A stretch of 20,023 nt of DNA from positions 1-20,023 of the forward strand of contig JAIJJM010000008.1 of NCBI GenBank assembly GCA_022728415.1. Direction: 5' to 3'. Source of the DNA: Collinsella sp. (GTDB lineage: Bacteria > Actinomycetota > Coriobacteriia > Coriobacteriales > Coriobacteriaceae). Each line of letters opens with the position of its first letter. Position 1 is the first letter of the stretch. The notes under the pieces were generated by a model. That model had not been told where the DNA came from and ran no database searches. It saw only the letters and a program-made list of their open reading frames with translations. The translations under genes and the position numbers were made by a program. This document shows, piece by piece, positions 7,398-15,185 of the stretch.

Positions 7398-10004
7398 GTG
7401 AATAAAATGATGAATGAATACATCTGTAATGCCTCTCTATGCAGTACATCTTTGTGTACTCAAAAAAATAAGCTCTCATATACAACATTATTTATAATAA
7501 TTATATCTTCATTTTTTTATGTGGGGGATGCAGCAGCACGTTCGTATTCGTTTGACGAATCATTATTAAACGGAGGTGGTAAAGGGGTAGATTTGAGGTT
7601 ACTTGAAAATGGAGGGCAACTACCTGGTATCTATCCAGTTGATATTATTTTGAATGGTGCCCATGTTGAATCAAGAGATATGTTTTTTCATACAGGGAGA
7701 GATATACATGGAAAAGATTATCTAAAGGCCTGTTTGACCAAAGAAATGTTAATACGTTATGGAGTAAAAGTTGAAGAATATCCCGGTCTTTTTCGAATTA
7801 ATAGTGAAAAGGAACGAGGTAGAGATATTTGTGCTGACTTATCAGTAATACCTCAAGCTACAGAATATTATCGATTCCTATCACAGCAATTAATAATTGG
7901 AATTCCGCAGGTGGCAATTCGTCCATCATTGACAGGAATTGCACCTGAAGTAATGTGGGATGATGGTATCGATGCATTTGTAGTGAATTGGCAGGCGGAA
8001 GCGAGTCGTTTTGACTATAGAGGCTACGGCAGGAATTCTTCAGATAATTTTTGGTCCAGTTTTGAACCGGGGATTAATATAGGCGCTTGGCGCCTCAGAA
8101 ATCTAACTACTTGGAATAAATCATCTGGACAATCGGGTAAATGGGATAGTTCATATATACGGGCTGAACGTGGATTGAACAGCATTAGAAGTCGTTTGAC
8201 TTTAGGTGAAGGCTATTCTCCTGCGGATATTTTTGACAGTGTTCCTTTCCGGGGAGGAATGTTAGGAACTGATGAATATATGATTCCATATAATCAGCGG
8301 GAGTTTGCGCCAGTGGTAAGAGGAATAGCTCGAACTCAAGCCCGAATTGAAGTACGTCAAAATGGGTATCTGATACATAGTCAGATAGTTGCACCGGGGG
8401 CTTTTGCTTTGAACGACCTTCCGGTGACAGGCTCCAGTGATGATTTACAAGTGGCAATTCTAGAATCAGATGGCACTATACAGTCCTTTAAAATACCCTT
8501 CACTTTGCCGGCTATTGCTCTACGTGAAGGATATTTAAAGTATAATGTAACCGTAGGGCAATATCGGCCATCGGATAGTGGGGGGGAAAAAGCATACTTG
8601 GCGCAATCGACTGTTATGTATGGTTTACCATGGGGGGTGACGGCATTTGCTGGAGTTCAGGGGGCCGAACATTATCGGGCTGGTGCACTGGGGTTAGGAT
8701 TGTCGCTGGGGAATTTCGGTGCTATGTCACTAGATACCATTTATTCTCGAGGACAACAAAAGGGATATGATTATGAAACAGGACAAACTTGGCGTATTCG
8801 TTACGACAAGTCCTTTGGACTGACAGGAACCAGTTTTGCGGCTGCGAGTTATCAATATACAGGTGAAAATTATCACACATTAGCGGATGTTTTGAATACT
8901 TATAATAATGTCACTAGCCTCATAGACAGGAATTTTGATAACAAAACTCGTCGGATTACTATGAATATAAACCAGCCTCTTGGCCGTTGGGGGCATGTGG
9001 GGTTGAATGGAGGACGTGATGTATATCGTAGTAAACCAAATCAAGATTATATTGGAGCGTCTTATAGTACTTCATGGAAAAATATTTCCCTTTCATTAAA
9101 TTGGTCACGGAATCTTAATCTTGGGAACTGCAACGGTAGACGTTTCTGTACAGAGGATAATTTCAACATGTGGATAAGTGTTCCTCTGCAGCGCTGGTGG
9201 GGGGGATATGATAATGATATCTATGCCACGGCACAGATGCAGCGTTCAACCAGACAAAACTCCAGTTATGAAGTAGGCTTGAGTGGACGCGCTTTTGAAA
9301 GAAAATTGAACTGGGATGTTAGTGAGCAGATAGTACCAGGTAGCAAATATGATGCAGATACAGGTCGGTTAAAGTTACGTTGGTCTGGAACCTATGGCGA
9401 ATTGGCGGGAATGTATAGTTATAATACTAACACCCGTCAGATGAACCTAGGGATGTCTGGAAGTATGGTTATGCATAGCGAAGGTCTAACTTTCGGTCAG
9501 AGAACTGGAGACACGATAGGCTTGATCGTTGCTCCGGATGTAGCAGGGGCTTCAGTCAGCGGCTGGCCTGGTGTAAGTACAGGCTCCCGTGGATATGGGG
9601 TGGTAGGTTATGTATCACCATACCAGGAAAATGTCCTCACACTGGATCCGACGACTTTCCCTGAAAATGTAGAAGTCCCACAGACAGATAGTCGTGTTGT
9701 TCCGACGAAAGGAGCAGTTGTCCGGGCTGAATTTAAGACCCGAGTGGGAAAACGTGCTGTGCTGAATCTGATCCGTAAAGATGGAACGCGTTTACCATTC
9801 GGTACAGTGATAACCTTGGAAGGAAAAGTATCCGGTTCTGTAGGGGTGGTAGATGACAAGGGGGCTGTGTATCTGAGTGGCCTGTCTGAAACAGGAAAAC
9901 TAAAGGCACAGTGGGGAAGGAATAGTCAATGCTATGCAGACTACATTCTTCCAAAAGAAAAGGGGCCAGCCGGAGTTTTTTTAACAAATGCGGTATGCAT
10001 ATGA
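7398..10004 (+). CDS. afaC: Outer-membrane fimbrial usher (AfaC/AggC family)
   Basis: The 868-residue protein is an outer-membrane usher: a 24-strand barrel that receives chaperone-subunit complexes and threads the fibre to the surface. Family features include YSFDESLLNGGGKGVDLRLLENG at the start of the mature N-terminal domain, PGIYPVDIILNG, LGEGYSPADIFDSVPFRGG at the barrel and plug region, and two cysteines near the C-terminus (845 and 867). The signal sequence is long (about 1-47) with a cysteine-rich front and a hydrophobic core 28-43. The first start is GTG at 7398. ATG codons at 7407 and 7410 are alternatives, and no strong ribosome site decides between them. Two seven-G runs (8580-8586 and 9199-9205) stand out in AT-rich DNA. 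Confidence 0.93.
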   Translation: MNKMMNEYICNASLCSTSLCTQKNKLSYTTLFIIIISSFFYVGDAAARSYSFDESLLNGGGKGVDLRLLENGGQLPGIYPVDIILNGAHVESRDMFFHTGRDIHGKDYLKACLTKEMLIRYGVKVEEYPGLFRINSEKERGRDICADLSVIPQATEYYRFLSQQLIIGIPQVAIRPSLTGIAPEVMWDDGIDAFVVNWQAEASRFDYRGYGRNSSDNFWSSFEPGINIGAWRLRNLTTWNKSSGQSGKWDSSYIRAERGLNSIRSRLTLGEGYSPADIFDSVPFRGGMLGTDEYMIPYNQREFAPVVRGIARTQARIEVRQNGYLIHSQIVAPGAFALNDLPVTGSSDDLQVAILESDGTIQSFKIPFTLPAIALREGYLKYNVTVGQYRPSDSGGEKAYLAQSTVMYGLPWGVTAFAGVQGAEHYRAGALGLGLSLGNFGAMSLDTIYSRGQQKGYDYETGQTWRIRYDKSFGLTGTSFAAASYQYTGENYHTLADVLNTYNNVTSLIDRNFDNKTRRITMNINQPLGRWGHVGLNGGRDVYRSKPNQDYIGASYSTSWKNISLSLNWSRNLNLGNCNGRRFCTEDNFNMWISVPLQRWWGGYDNDIYATAQMQRSTRQNSSYEVGLSGRAFERKLNWDVSEQIVPGSKYDADTGRLKLRWSGTYGELAGMYSYNTNTRQMNLGMSGSMVMHSEGLTFGQRTGDTIGLIVAPDVAGASVSGWPGVSTGSRGYGVVGYVSPYQENVLTLDPTTFPENVEVPQTDSRVVPTKGAVVRAEFKTRVGKRAVLNLIRKDGTRLPFGTVITLEGKVSGSVGVVDDKGAVYLSGLSETGKLKAQWGRNSQCYADYILPKEKGPAGVFLTNAVCI

Positions 10005-10019
10005 CTGGAGTAAGAAATA

Positions 10020-10454
10020 ATGAGATACCGTATAATGTCTTTATCCTGTGTAGTGTTTCTGATGATAGGAGGACTGTCTCAGGCTGCCGAGATTACGTTA
10101 GTAAGCCACAGGAGTACGGGAAGTCAGTTACGTGATGGCATGATACTGGCGACAGGACGAATTATCTGTCGGGAAATACATACAGGGTTTCAGATATGGA
10201 TGAATGATCGTCAAGAGGGAGGACATCCGAGGCATTATGTTATACAAAATAGTAAAGGAAACCAAGGCGAGTTACGGGTCAGGATAGGCGGTAATAGCTG
10301 GTTTTCTTCTTTGGATGAAGAATGGCAGGGGTGGATCAGGCTAGGAAAGGAAAAGCAAGTTAATTTTGATGTGATAGTCGATGGAGAACAGTATATTCCT
10401 CCAGGTAAATATATATTCTCAGTAAGTGGTAAATGTATGGCATCAGAGATATAA
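10020..10454 (+). CDS. afaD: AfaD/AggB-like minor subunit, tip adhesin or invasin
   Basis: The 144-residue secreted protein closely resembles AfaD, the minor subunit of Afa/Dr fibres that is linked to cell entry, and its AAF counterparts AggB and AafB. A signal peptide covers about 1-22 (GGLSQA/AEI). The mature part contains the family stretch GSQLRDGMILATGRIICRE and two cysteines, in IICRE and GKCMA, that fit the conserved disulfide. The segment PPGKYIFSVSG is the last beta strand seen in these subunits. A GGAG site (10007-10010) lies 9 bp before the ATG, and the gene starts 15 bp after the usher stop, so it belongs to the same operon. The order chaperone-usher-D-E is that of afa and agg operons. 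Confidence 0.9.
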   Translation: MRYRIMSLSCVVFLMIGGLSQAAEITLVSHRSTGSQLRDGMILATGRIICREIHTGFQIWMNDRQEGGHPRHYVIQNSKGNQGELRVRIGGNSWFSSLDEEWQGWIRLGKEKQVNFDVIVDGEQYIPPGKYIFSVSGKCMASEI

Positions 10455-10564
10455 GAGTATGTGTCTAGTGATACTATTTTGATTTTTATAATATTTCATA
10501 TTAATTGTATGGAAAATATTATTTCTATTTAAGTAGTAGTTAATGTTATTTAAGAGAGGTTTAT

Positions 10565-11083
10565 ATGAAAAAGAGTATCTATTTCATTTTATGTCCAGTT
10601 CTTTCTCTATATTGTGGAATGACGATGGCTGTAACACAACCACCGTCAAATACTATTTCTAGTAGTAGCACTGCATTTGCGCAAGGTGAGATCGAAATAA
10701 CTAACAATTGTAAGGTTAGTATCAGCACCCCTAGTAAAATTGTACGTCCTGCTACACAGGCCACACAAGCTTATAGTGTGAATTTTACTATTACTCAAAA
10801 TAAGTCTTGTGCAGATATAGGCTCCAGAATTGCTTATTGGTCTGAAGGAAGTCAGTCGCCTTTTAGAATGGTCAATACAAGTAATTCTAAAATAGTTTAC
10901 AGTTTTTCTAACTTTAGCGAAAGGCCCTCAACAGCTCTATTAAGTGGTACAGGTGGAAAAAAATATTCGCTAGCTAATAAAGGGGTTCAGACAGTAAATG
11001 TGACTATCCCAATTCCCCAATCAGGTGTTTATATTCCTGGTCGTTATACACTTGGTCTTAACGCAGGCTTGGTCATAAACTAA
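10565..11083 (+). CDS. AfaE/AAF-like major fimbrial subunit (adhesin), allele not assigned
   Basis: The 172-residue secreted protein is in the position of the major adhesin (afaE, aggA). A signal peptide covers about 1-22 (MTMA/VTQ). A Ser/Thr-rich lead (23-41) is followed by a donor-strand-like segment GEIEITNNC and a second cysteine in NKSCADIG, giving Cys49 and Cys82. This pair matches the disulfide of Dr-type adhesins (TVTEECQV and LGCNA in DraE, from memory). The end IPGRYTLGLNAGLVIN has the form of the Dr C-terminal strand (PPGNYTLTLTGGYW). The middle does not match any Dr, Afa or AAF allele I can recall. A good ribosome site, GAGAGG, lies just upstream. A 110-bp gap separates it from afaD, so it may also be transcribed or processed separately. 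Confidence 0.8.
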   Translation: MKKSIYFILCPVLSLYCGMTMAVTQPPSNTISSSSTAFAQGEIEITNNCKVSISTPSKIVRPATQATQAYSVNFTITQNKSCADIGSRIAYWSEGSQSPFRMVNTSNSKIVYSFSNFSERPSTALLSGTGGKKYSLANKGVQTVNVTIPIPQSGVYIPGRYTLGLNAGLVIN

Positions 11084-11186
11084 ATAATAATCAGAGTGTA
11101 AGCAGCAAATGTAGGGATATATTAGTTATAAAGGAATATATCTAGTATAGAATATATAATTCTTTCTACAAATATTGCTGTTAAAT

Positions 11187-11288
11187 CCTCGTTGCCTATT
11201 CAGAGGAAAGGACATAGTATATATCGCAAGATTATAGGATGAAAGGCCTCGGGGTCTGTTTTATCCAACGAGGTCAGTCCTTTCCTCT
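11187..11288. repeat. Cluster of interleaved inverted repeats (possible structured RNA)
   Basis: Three complementary pairs are present. Pair A is CCTCGTTG (11187-11194) with CAACGAGG (11266-11273). Pair B is AGAGGAAAGGAC (11202-11213) with GTCCTTTCCTCT (11277-11288), 12 bp without mismatch. Pair C is GGATGAAA (11237-11244) with TTTTATCC (11259-11266), with one G-U. A and B are interleaved (A, B, A', B'), so if both form in one RNA the fold is a pseudoknot with C inside its long loop. The element lies between the fimbrial operon and aap. No known RNA family was recognised. Confidence 0.5.
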
Positions 11289-11480
11289 CTATTTGTTCAA
11301 ACTCCAGAATATGTGTTAGATCGTATTCTTTTCAAAAAGAGAGGAGATTTCCGTTTGGCGGAAATTTCAGAACAATATCCATTAGTTAGAATAGATAAAA
11401 TTGCATTTAATTGTCAGTTGCATCTTTTGTTGGGTAGAAAAGCAGGATCTAACGGTGAAGTTTTATTATCTATCTGCTAA
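11238..11480 (+). pseudogene. Open frame of unknown function without ATG, possible small gene or remnant
   Basis: A frame of 80 codons runs without a stop between TAG at 11235 and TAA at 11478. Its second half reads like a real protein, from TPEYVLDRILFKKRGDFRL through SEQYPLVRIDKIAF to GSNGEVLLSIC, with alternating charged and hydrophobic residues that could form helices or a small DNA-binding domain. There is no ATG in frame; GTG at the YVLD valine or TTG at the FRL leucine would give much shorter products. An ATG at 11239 lies in another frame and could be joined by a frameshift. It may be a decayed gene or chance. I do not recognise a family. Confidence 0.3.
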
Positions 11481-11530
11481 TATTTTTAAAGTGTAGTATT
11501 AAGGAAAAACATTTTTAGTATATCATCCAT

Positions 11531-11550
11531 CAACTCCAATTCAGGAGTTG
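11531..11550 (+). promoter_or_regulatory. Hairpin in the leader of aap
   Basis: CAACTCC (11531-11537) and GGAGTTG (11544-11550) form a perfect 7-bp stem with a 6-nt loop, followed by TTTAAC. It ends 30 bp before the aap ATG and just before the ribosome site AGGAG (11570-11574). It could weakly terminate upstream transcription or shape the aap leader. Confidence 0.4.
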
Positions 11551-11580
11551 TTTAACTACAAGAGAAGCTAGGAGATTATT

Positions 11581-11928
11581 ATGAAAAAACTTAATGTGTC
11601 AATTTTTTCTATTGCGGTTTGTTTTAGTCTTAATGTATTTGCTGGTGGAGGAGGATGGAGTTCGGATCTTGTAGATCCGCAACAATGTGTAAAATTGTCA
11701 GGTGCACAGTATACATATAATAGCTCTTCTAATAAATGTATGCAAGGTATCAACGAAGGGAAAGTCCATGGTGTTTCATTATTTGGAACATTCTATTATG
11801 GCGATGGCAGCCAAGGGACTTTTAAAGGAAGAGTTTCCCCGGGGACAACACTGAATACAAATCAAGATATGAACAAAACTAATAAATATGGCGTGAAATA
11901 TAAGGTTATTACTGAATGGGTTAGATAA
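11581..11928 (+). CDS. aap: Dispersin (anti-aggregation protein), divergent allele
   Basis: The 115-residue precursor matches EAEC dispersin in length and pattern. Dispersin is a small secreted protein that binds the cell surface and keeps aggregative fimbriae extended. A signal peptide covers 1-21 (SLNVFA/GGGGW). The mature protein begins with Gly22, the residue that AatD is known to acylate. Cys36 and Cys53 are the conserved pair. Motifs shared with dispersin from memory are GW-D-VDP-QC, QYTYNS, CMQG-NEGKV-GVS, NTNQD-NKTNK-GV and TEWV. Many positions differ from the EAEC 042 protein as I remember it, so this is a divergent allele. AGGAG at 11570-11574 gives a good start. A strong hairpin follows the stop. 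Its usual exporter, aatPABCD, lies 2 kb downstream beyond two broken insertion sequences. Confidence 0.93.
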   Translation: MKKLNVSIFSIAVCFSLNVFAGGGGWSSDLVDPQQCVKLSGAQYTYNSSSNKCMQGINEGKVHGVSLFGTFYYGDGSQGTFKGRVSPGTTLNTNQDMNKTNKYGVKYKVITEWVR

Positions 11929-11943
11929 CTAGTCCAAGTCGTT

Positions 11944-11965
11944 ACCGCCAAGTTTTCTTGGCGGT
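11944..11965 (+). terminator. Hairpin after aap
   Basis: ACCGCCAAG (11944-11952) pairs perfectly with CTTGGCGGT (11957-11965) around a TTTT loop, 15 bp after the aap stop. There is no T tract after it, so it may act by protecting the transcript end or as a weak terminator. Confidence 0.5.
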
Positions 11966-12079
11966 TAGATAGTAGATTTCGGATATGGTGGTCTTTTTCA
12001 CAATTATTATAACATATATTTATCTGAGTCAGTAGATTATTGAATTCGATATCTGAAGCTAATGTGTATTAGTTCAGAC

Positions 12080-12980
12080 CTGATCTGACAGTTACCGGTT
12101 ATTTATACAGGTATCTGTCAGATTACATCTGGCTTAAATTTTTCTCGGCCCAGATGCGCTTTCCATCAAGTAACGTTTCCATTGGCGTCCGCCCATTGCT
12201 CATTTTTCCCTCATGGGGTCGCTCATTATTATAGTGAGCCAGCCATTCATCAAGATCCGACTGTAATGTATCAAGATCGCCGTACAGTTTTTTACGGAAC
12301 GTTACCTGATAAAATTCGTTCAGGATTGTTTTATGGAACCGCTCGCAGGTGCCGTTGGTCTGCGGGGGCATCGCCTTTGTTTTCGTGTGTTCTATATCGT
12401 TTATTGCCAGATAAAGCTGATAATCATGCTGCTCTACTTTGCCACAGAACTCCGTGTCTCTGTCGGTCAGTATTCTCAGCATCGGCAGGCCCTGAGACGA
12501 ATAAAACGGCAGTACACGATCATTCAGTAAGTCAGCCGCGCTAATCGGTGTTTTGGTGACGTAAAGCTTACAGTGAGCCACTTTCGAGTACGTATCAACG
12601 AACGTCTGCTGATAAATACGCCCGACACCTTTCAGGTTGCCTACATAGAACGTGTCCTGCGAACCCAGATATCCCGGATGAGCCGTTTCGATTTCGCCGC
12701 AGGCCTCGTCATCACTGGCTTTACGCTCCAGTGCTGCGATCTGGCTGTCAGTTAGCTCAATGCCATCACGGGCTACTTTTTCTTCCAGTGCTTTCAGACT
12801 TTTTTTGAAATTCTCAAGGTTATGGCGTAACCAGACAGAACGGACACCACTGCCGGAGATAAAAACGCCCTGTTTACGCAGCTCGTTGCTGGTCCGGTGC
12901 TGACCGTGTGCCGGGAAAGCGACGGCGTAATCAACAACAGCCTGTTCAGTTGCCTCATCGGTATGGTTCAATACCCTGGT
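12080..12980 (-). mobile_element. Truncated IS481/IS3-like element
   Basis: The minus-strand transposase remnant (12123-12971) and its short downstream flank. The transposase-downstream end may lie near 12081-12123, where ATCTGACAG (12083-12091) and CTGTCAGAT (12115-12123) form an inverted repeat. The other end is lost at about 12977-12985, where the IS66 remnant begins. No full terminal repeats or target duplication could be defined. Confidence 0.6.
12123..12971 (-). pseudogene. DDE transposase, N-terminally truncated (IS481/IS3-like)
   Basis: The 282-residue frame holds an integrase-type catalytic core. The first Asp lies in FVDTYSKVAHCKLY, the second in ILTDRDTEFCG, and the Glu in PPQTNGTCERFHKTI. 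It ends in a family-typical tail, NNERPHEGKMSNGRTPMETLLDGKRIW. The only available start is TTG at 12971, and the frame is closed by a TAG immediately upstream at the junction with IS66 sequence. The protein starts in the middle of the helix-turn-helix region (RTSNELRKQGVFISGSGVRSVW), so the N-terminal DNA-binding part has been cut away. Related transposases are annotated in the IS481 family as I recall; the exact element name is not known to me. Confidence 0.8.
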
Positions 12981-13869
12981 GCGCTAGGTATCAGAAATGG
13001 CAGACAAACTCCGTCCTCTGTATATAGCGCTGAATGACTATGTTCTGGAGGCAGGAAAGGTGCATGCCGATGACACGCCGGTAATTGTACTGGAGCCGGG
13101 TCAGGGTAAAACCCGTACCGGACGGCTGTGGGTCTATGTTCGTGACGATCGCAACGCCGGTTCGACCATGCCGGCAGCGGTGTGGTTCTTATACTATCCC
13201 GACCGCAAAGGTATCCACCCGCAGCAACATCTGGCGGACTACAGGGGTATCCTGCAGGCCGATGCATATGCGGGTTACAATGCTCTTTACGAAAGCGGTT
13301 AGGTAACCGAAGCGGCTTGTATGGCACATGCCCGACGCAAGATCCACGATGTACATGTCCGCCATCCAACGACAGTAACGGGAGAAGCGCTCCGTCGTAT
13401 CGGGGCACTGTACGCTATCGAGTCTGAGAGCCGCGGCAGTCCGGCAGAAGAGCAACTGGCGGTCAGAAAAGCCAGAACGGTACCGCTAATGCAGTCGTTG
13501 TATGAGTGGCTCCAGGGGCAGATGAGCACGCTGTCGCGTCACTCGGATACGGCGAAAGCGTTCACCTATCTGCTGAAGCAATGGGACGCCCTGAACGAAT
13601 ACTGCAGTAATGGCTGGGTGGAGATCGACAATAACCTGTGTGAAAACGCCCTCCGGGTAATTGCACTGGGGCGGCATAACTACATGTTCTTCGGCTCTGA
13701 TGGAGGAGGCGAGGGTGCGGTAGTGATATACAGCCTGATCGGTAGCTGCAAACTTAACGGAATCGAGCCGGAAACGTGGCTACGCCACGTGATCGGTGTC
13801 ATCAACACGTGGCCTGCCAACCGTGTGAAAGAGTTGTTGCCCTGGAACGGCACTCTATCTGTAAACTAA
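12980..13869 (+). pseudogene. tnpC: IS66 transposase TnpC, truncated and with internal stop
   Basis: The reading frame covers the catalytic C-terminal half of IS66 TnpC. It contains GKVHADDTPVIVLEPG with the first catalytic Asp, TGRLWVYVRDDR, HLADYRGILQADAYAGYNALY with the second Asp, and [25 protein letters not shown] with the catalytic Glu. The frame is interrupted by an amber TAG at 13300-13302, just before the conserved [13 protein letters not shown], and then continues to the natural stop at 13867-13869. The N-terminal half is absent. It cannot make an active transposase. Confidence 0.88.
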
Positions 13870-13901
13870 TTTTTACCCCACGACCTTCACGGTGCGCTTA
13901 C
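12980..13901 (+). mobile_element. IS66-family element, 3' remnant with right inverted repeat
   Basis: The remnant includes the C-terminal half of the IS66 TnpC gene and the right end. The end is marked by the complement of GTAAGCGCACCGTGAAGG at 13884-13901, the usual IS66-type terminal repeat that begins GTAAGCG. The left part of the element, including tnpA, tnpB and half of tnpC, is deleted at the junction with the minus-strand transposase remnant. The right end lies 141 bp upstream of aatP. Confidence 0.75.
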
Positions 13902-14030
13902 CATTATTACGCACTGTAATCATCTCTTCTGATTAATATCATAAAGTGATAATAATTTATCATAAACAAACCCAGCACTAGTATATTCTGTACCAGAAAT
14001 AGAGAACAATACAACATGTATTTATTATAG

Positions 14031-14034
14031 AAGG
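14031..14034 (+). promoter_or_regulatory. Ribosome site that decides the TTG start of aatP
   Basis: AAGG, within AGAAGG, lies 8 nt before TTG at 14043. The next in-frame ATG is about 30 codons later, inside the first membrane helix, so the TTG start is favoured. Confidence 0.55.
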
Positions 14035-14042
14035 CTTTAGTC

Positions 14043-15185
14043 TTGTCATGTAAAACAGAAACTGTCTACTACTATCTGACAGAAGCACTTTTAAATATAT
14101 TCGAAAACAAAAAGCAGAACCTTGCCTTTATGCTTTTTTTATCACTTTCTTTTGTGGGGATTATAATAACAGATTCATTGATATATAGTGTGTCATTAAA
14201 AGCTGAAAATGAGCTGCAAGTTTATGGTGACAAAGTTATGCATGTAAAACTCAACCAACCTAAAACCACTGAAAAAATAATGAGGATTTTTGAGACCATC
14301 AGCAATGATATCTCATTTTCAAAACAGAGTTTTTTTTATGTTGGAAGCAGTCCGTTTTCAGGTGACTCATTACCTGTTACTGGGATCGATGAATTAGGTT
14401 TAGGTATGTCAAACATAAAGTTTTTAGATGATAAATTCTATGGTAATGTTGCTATTGTTAATGATATAGGAATATTTGGAAAAAGCAAGCAGGTATTCAT
14501 CAATGGTATACCATTTAAAATTATCGGTGTTATTTATACATCAAATACAGACTTTCTTGATAGTCTTGGACTGAGCAGTAATTTATATAATGAGCAGATT
14601 TATGTCCCACTAAAAACAATGTTTAGACTCAAAATGAGCAACGAAATTGACTCGTTCAAATTGCTATTAAACAAAAACATAACATTCGAGAGTATAAACG
14701 AAGTGAGAGAAATACTGTATAACAATAAGATAAGGGACTTTAATATTATAACATCATTGAATGCAAAAGAAACTGTTGAACGAGTTTTGAAACGTTTTTC
14801 GTTATTGACTAACTCCGTATATATCATACTAACATTTTCTGCTGTCGTAACATGCTTTATGCTGTCAAAACGTAACTTTTATTCACGAAGCACTGAAATT
14901 GCATTAAAGATAATACATGGAGTGAAGCAGGGAGAAATTATTTTAATAGTCCTAACAGAGTCATTTATTATACTATTTATTTGTTTGGTTTTATCCATTT
15001 CCTCAGGTTATACTGTAATGTATGTTATTACGAAGATACTGGATGTAGATATAAGCATAAGAATGACAATGATCACTATATCTTTGAGCACTATATTGAT
15101 AGCTTTCATAATATCTAACGTTATATTTGGTAAATTGTTTTTCAATATGAACCCTGTAAATGTTATTAAAGGTAGAATAGAGTGA
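14043..15185 (+). CDS. aatP: AatP, inner-membrane permease of the dispersin exporter
   Basis: The 380-residue protein is an FtsX/MacB-type ABC permease. A first membrane helix (about 28-50, FMLFLSLSFVGIIITDSLI) is followed by a periplasmic domain (about 51-255) and three helices (about 256-277, 300-328, 338-368). It ends in MNPVNVIKGRIE, the form in which MacB-type permeases end. In EAEC the Aat complex carries acylated dispersin out of the cell, and AatP is the membrane partner of AatC. The start is TTG at 14043, supported by AGAAGG. The stop overlaps the GTG start of aatA (GTGA). The gene is very AT-rich. It is the first of five same-strand genes and follows directly after the IS66 end. Confidence 0.9.
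   Translation: MSCKTETVYYYLTEALLNIFENKKQNLAFMLFLSLSFVGIIITDSLIYSVSLKAENELQVYGDKVMHVKLNQPKTTEKIMRIFETISNDISFSKQSFFYVGSSPFSGDSLPVTGIDELGLGMSNIKFLDDKFYGNVAIVNDIGIFGKSKQVFINGIPFKIIGVIYTSNTDFLDSLGLSSNLYNEQIYVPLKTMFRLKMSNEIDSFKLLLNKNITFESINEVREILYNNKIRDFNIITSLNAKETVERVLKRFSLLTNSVYIILTFSAVVTCFMLSKRNFYSRSTEIALKIIHGVKQGEIILIVLTESFIILFICLVLSISSGYTVMYVITKILDVDISIRMTMITISLSTILIAFIISNVIFGKLFFNMNPVNVIKGRIE

Larger units (their letters stand above)
11084..11580. other. Long spacer between adhesin and dispersin genes, rich in inverted repeats
   Basis: About 500 bp without a clear gene. From left to right it holds an AT-rich 8-bp stem just after the adhesin stop (11116-11123 with 11135-11142), a cluster of three inverted-repeat pairs (11187-11288), an open frame without ATG (11238-11480), a 7-bp stem ATTTCCG/CGGAAAT (11347-11353 with 11359-11365), and a 7-bp stem CAACTCC/GGAGTTG (11531-11537 with 11544-11550) just before the dispersin ribosome site. 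It must contain the end of the fimbrial transcript and the control region of aap. Confidence 0.6.

Noticed and set aside
11116..11142. AT-only stem GATATATT/AATATATC as terminator of the fimbrial operon
   Set aside because: It is weak, has an 11-nt loop and no T tract, and such stems arise easily in AT-rich DNA.
11202..11288. The 12-bp inverted repeats as an invertible fimbrial switch
   Set aside because: Only 63 bp lie between them, there is no recombinase gene in the window, and the second interleaved pair fits RNA structure better. It is kept only as an alternative in the finding.
12182..12544. Plus-strand open frame of 120 codons
   Set aside because: It is antisense to the IS481-like transposase, whose catalytic motifs are clear on the other strand.
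13948..13987. Possible aatP promoter (TTATCA then TATATT)
   Set aside because: The spacing is 19 bp and both boxes are poor, so it is not listed as a feature.
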